Source: an uncultured Eubacterium sp. (GTDB lineage: Bacteria; Bacillota_A; Clostridia; Lachnospirales; Lachnospiraceae). From it: a stretch of 15,125 nt of DNA. The position numbers were made by a program, and so were the translations under genes. The notes under the pieces were generated by a model, which was given only the letters and a program-made list of their open reading frames with translations, did no database searches and had not been told where the DNA came from. Below are positions 13,933-15,125 of the stretch, in pieces (position 1 is the first letter of the stretch; every line of letters starts with the position of its first letter). Location: positions 1 to 15,125 of the forward strand of contig CAOXUF010000024.1 of the NCBI GenBank assembly GCA_948560485.1. The letters are read 5' to 3'.

Positions 13933-14883
13933 TTACATGATTTCTACGGCAAGAATTATTCCCACACCATAAAATGTAATCATCCCATTTGTTGCTCGAA
14001 GAAAATAAACTTCCCCTGGCTTAAACAACATTTCTTCCTCTCTACATTCATTTAAAGATTTAATAAGCATTTTCCCCTGACCTTCAATCACTATTAAAAT
14101 CAAGCAAGAATTTCGAGAATAAAAATATGAATTAGTATCACAAAGGTTAATTTCAGCAAGAAAGATATTCCCAAATTCTATCTTCCTATATTTTCTTTTC
14201 CTTATATGAATTATATTTCCTACCTCTAATATCATTTCTGAAATTCCTTGTTCGATATTTAATGTTCTCTTTTGGCCACTATCATCTTTTCTGTTATAAT
14301 CATATAATCTATATGTGACATTTGTATTATCTTGTATTTCACATATTAAAATACCTTCTCCTATCGCATGTACCTCTCCTGATGGTACAACTAAAATATC
14401 GCCTTTCTTTACAAAAACTTTTCTTAATATGTTTTCAATTTTTTCTTGTACAAGATATTCATGTACTAATTCTTGTGAAAGTGTTCTTTTTAGTCCTAAA
14501 TAAACAAATGCTTTTGGTTTAGCGTCAACAATATACCAAATTTCTTTATCAATTGTATTATTTCTTTTTGGGTGTACCTGAATAGACAATTTTCTTTTTG
14601 CATCTAAAAATTTTATCATTATTGGAAATTTATCAAAATTATTCAAATTTTTTCCAATTGTCCTTTTCCCAATCATTCTAAGATAGTTTGAAAAGGGAAT
14701 TTCTCTGTCATGAATTAAATCTACAGTACTTTCATGATTTCTAATTGTACTTATTTCCCAACTTTCTGCCACAATATCATAACAATTCCCTTTCTTATAC
14801 TTTTCATATAGCAATGTACCTCCCCATATATCAGATTTCAAATGAGGCTTCATCTTTACTATTAGCCTTTTTTCATATTCCAT
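13933..14883 (-). CDS. manA: Mannose-6-phosphate isomerase, class I
   Basis: A protein of 316 residues, the usual length for the short Firmicutes form. It interconverts fructose 6-phosphate and mannose 6-phosphate with zinc in a cupin fold. Visible metal-site and core motifs: LSIQVHP at 99-105 (zinc ligands Gln and His), EIWYIVDA at 114-121 (zinc Glu114), VPSGEVHAIGEG at 166-177 (zinc His172), and EIQDNTNVTYRLYDYNR at 182-198 containing the conserved Arg. The start ATG 14883 has AAAAGGAAAAG upstream. It is the first gene of the cluster seen here, and its promoter must lie in or beyond the MITE. Together with neuB and the phosphatase-synthetase fusion it suggests mannose 6-phosphate is made for a KDN-like sugar; it could also serve GDP-mannose. 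Confidence 0.9.
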   Translation of the reverse strand: MEYEKRLIVKMKPHLKSDIWGGTLLYEKYKKGNCYDIVAESWEISTIRNHESTVDLIHDREIPFSNYLRMIGKRTIGKNLNNFDKFPIMIKFLDAKRKLSIQVHPKRNNTIDKEIWYIVDAKPKAFVYLGLKRTLSQELVHEYLVQEKIENILRKVFVKKGDILVVPSGEVHAIGEGILICEIQDNTNVTYRLYDYNRKDDSGQKRTLNIEQGISEMILEVGNIIHIRKRKYRKIEFGNIFLAEINLCDTNSYFYSRNSCLILIVIEGQGKMLIKSLNECREEEMLFKPGEVYFLRATNGMITFYGVGIILAVEIM

Positions 14884-14912
14884 TTTCTTTTCCTTTTGTT
14901 AATAAAATATTA

Positions 14913-15069
14913 ATGATGTCGGGGTAAAAACCCCTACTTGCAATTTTCTATTGTGAAAACTGCACAAAAAATTAGAGTGATCTCATTGACAATCCACTGA
15001 AAACGCTTTGTTTTTTTGTGCATTATCACGGCAAAATTTTTCAAAAAGGGGTTTTTACCCCAACATCAT
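14913..15069. mobile_element. 157-base IS1182-type MITE with ATTA target duplication
   Basis: The terminal repeats ATGATGTCGGGGTAAAAACC... and its inverse ...TTTTTACCCCAACATCAT bound an element with no coding capacity. ATTA occurs on both sides (14909-14912 and 15070-15073), a 4-base target duplication. The similarity continues inwards: GTGAAAACTGCACAAAAAA on the left mirrors GTGATAATGCACAAAAAA on the right strand, so most of the element is an imperfect foldback. Each end holds a small palindrome GGGGT-AAAA-ACCCC. The ends match those of the decayed IS1182 at 132-1606, so an IS1182-type transposase elsewhere in the genome probably moved it. It lies 29 bases before manA. Confidence 0.75.
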
Positions 15070-15076
15070 ATTAATG

Positions 15077-15125
15077 ACTCAAACTTCCCACGTCAAAAAT
15101 GGGATTCGCACCTTGAAAAATCAAT
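15077..15125 (-). repeat. 49-base two-arm motif, right copy
   Basis: The reverse complement of the last 49 bases begins ATTGATTTTTCAAGGT and ends GTGGGAAGTTTGAGT, as at 4-52, with a different 18-base centre of the same length. Here TCCCA and TGGGA can form a five-pair hairpin. It stands four bases beyond the MITE target duplication and is cut by the window edge. Confidence 0.55.

Noticed and set aside
14884..15125. MITE terminal palindromes as intrinsic terminators
   Set aside because: The stems are only four to five pairs and no T-run follows in either direction at the left end; they fit transposon ends better.
1..15125. CRISPR array, tRNA, rRNA or riboswitch
   Set aside because: I found no regularly spaced repeats, no cloverleaf with a GTTCRA-type arm and no recognisable structured leader. 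Absence by eye is not proof.

Overview
The window looks like low-GC Firmicutes DNA, most likely a Clostridia or Lachnospiraceae-type gut organism. The reasons are very AT-rich coding DNA, purine-rich ribosome binding sites, and IS1182- and IS4-type element remnants of the kind common there. This is inference from style and family; no rRNA or other marker is present to fix the taxon.

Layout. (1) 1-4650 is a mobile-element graveyard that is clearly GC-richer than what follows: a decayed IS1182-type element (132-1606), a nearly complete IS4-like element on the minus strand (1637-3130), a head-to-head decayed copy of the same family (3130 to about 3620, with an inverted piece at 3700-3879), and an unrecognised ORF broken by a stop codon (3921-4565). 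(2) 4822-14883 is an AT-rich gene cluster, all on the minus strand, transcribed from right to left: manA-like phosphomannose isomerase, a GT-B-like surface-polysaccharide transferase candidate, a hypothetical protein with a ParB-like NGAHR motif, two tandem pyruvate-kinase-like proteins, a B12-binding radical SAM protein, a NeuB-family nonulosonate synthase, and a CMP-nonulosonate synthetase fused to a KdsC-type HAD phosphatase. Two stretches of decayed, GC-richer sequence (10508-10870 and 11930-12470) interrupt it. (3) 14884-15125 holds a 157-base MITE with a 4-base target duplication immediately upstream of manA, and a 49-base motif that also occurs, inverted, at the left edge of the window.

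How the genes fit together. ManA can make mannose 6-phosphate from fructose 6-phosphate. A NeuB-family enzyme can condense a mannose-type 6-phosphate with phosphoenolpyruvate (PEP). A KdsC-type phosphatase can remove the 9-phosphate, and a NeuA-type enzyme can activate the product with CTP. That is the order of the known KDN route (described in Bacteroides thetaiotaomicron). No NeuC-type epimerase or aminotransferase lies in the window, so a deaminated nonulosonate (KDN or a derivative) is the most economical reading. The radical SAM protein and the two pyruvate-kinase-like proteins are not part of any nonulosonate pathway I know, and they are the most interesting content. The first of the two is split by an in-phase A AAA AAA slippery run: a -1 shift there would restore its barrel and join it to the second, giving a 699-residue double protein.
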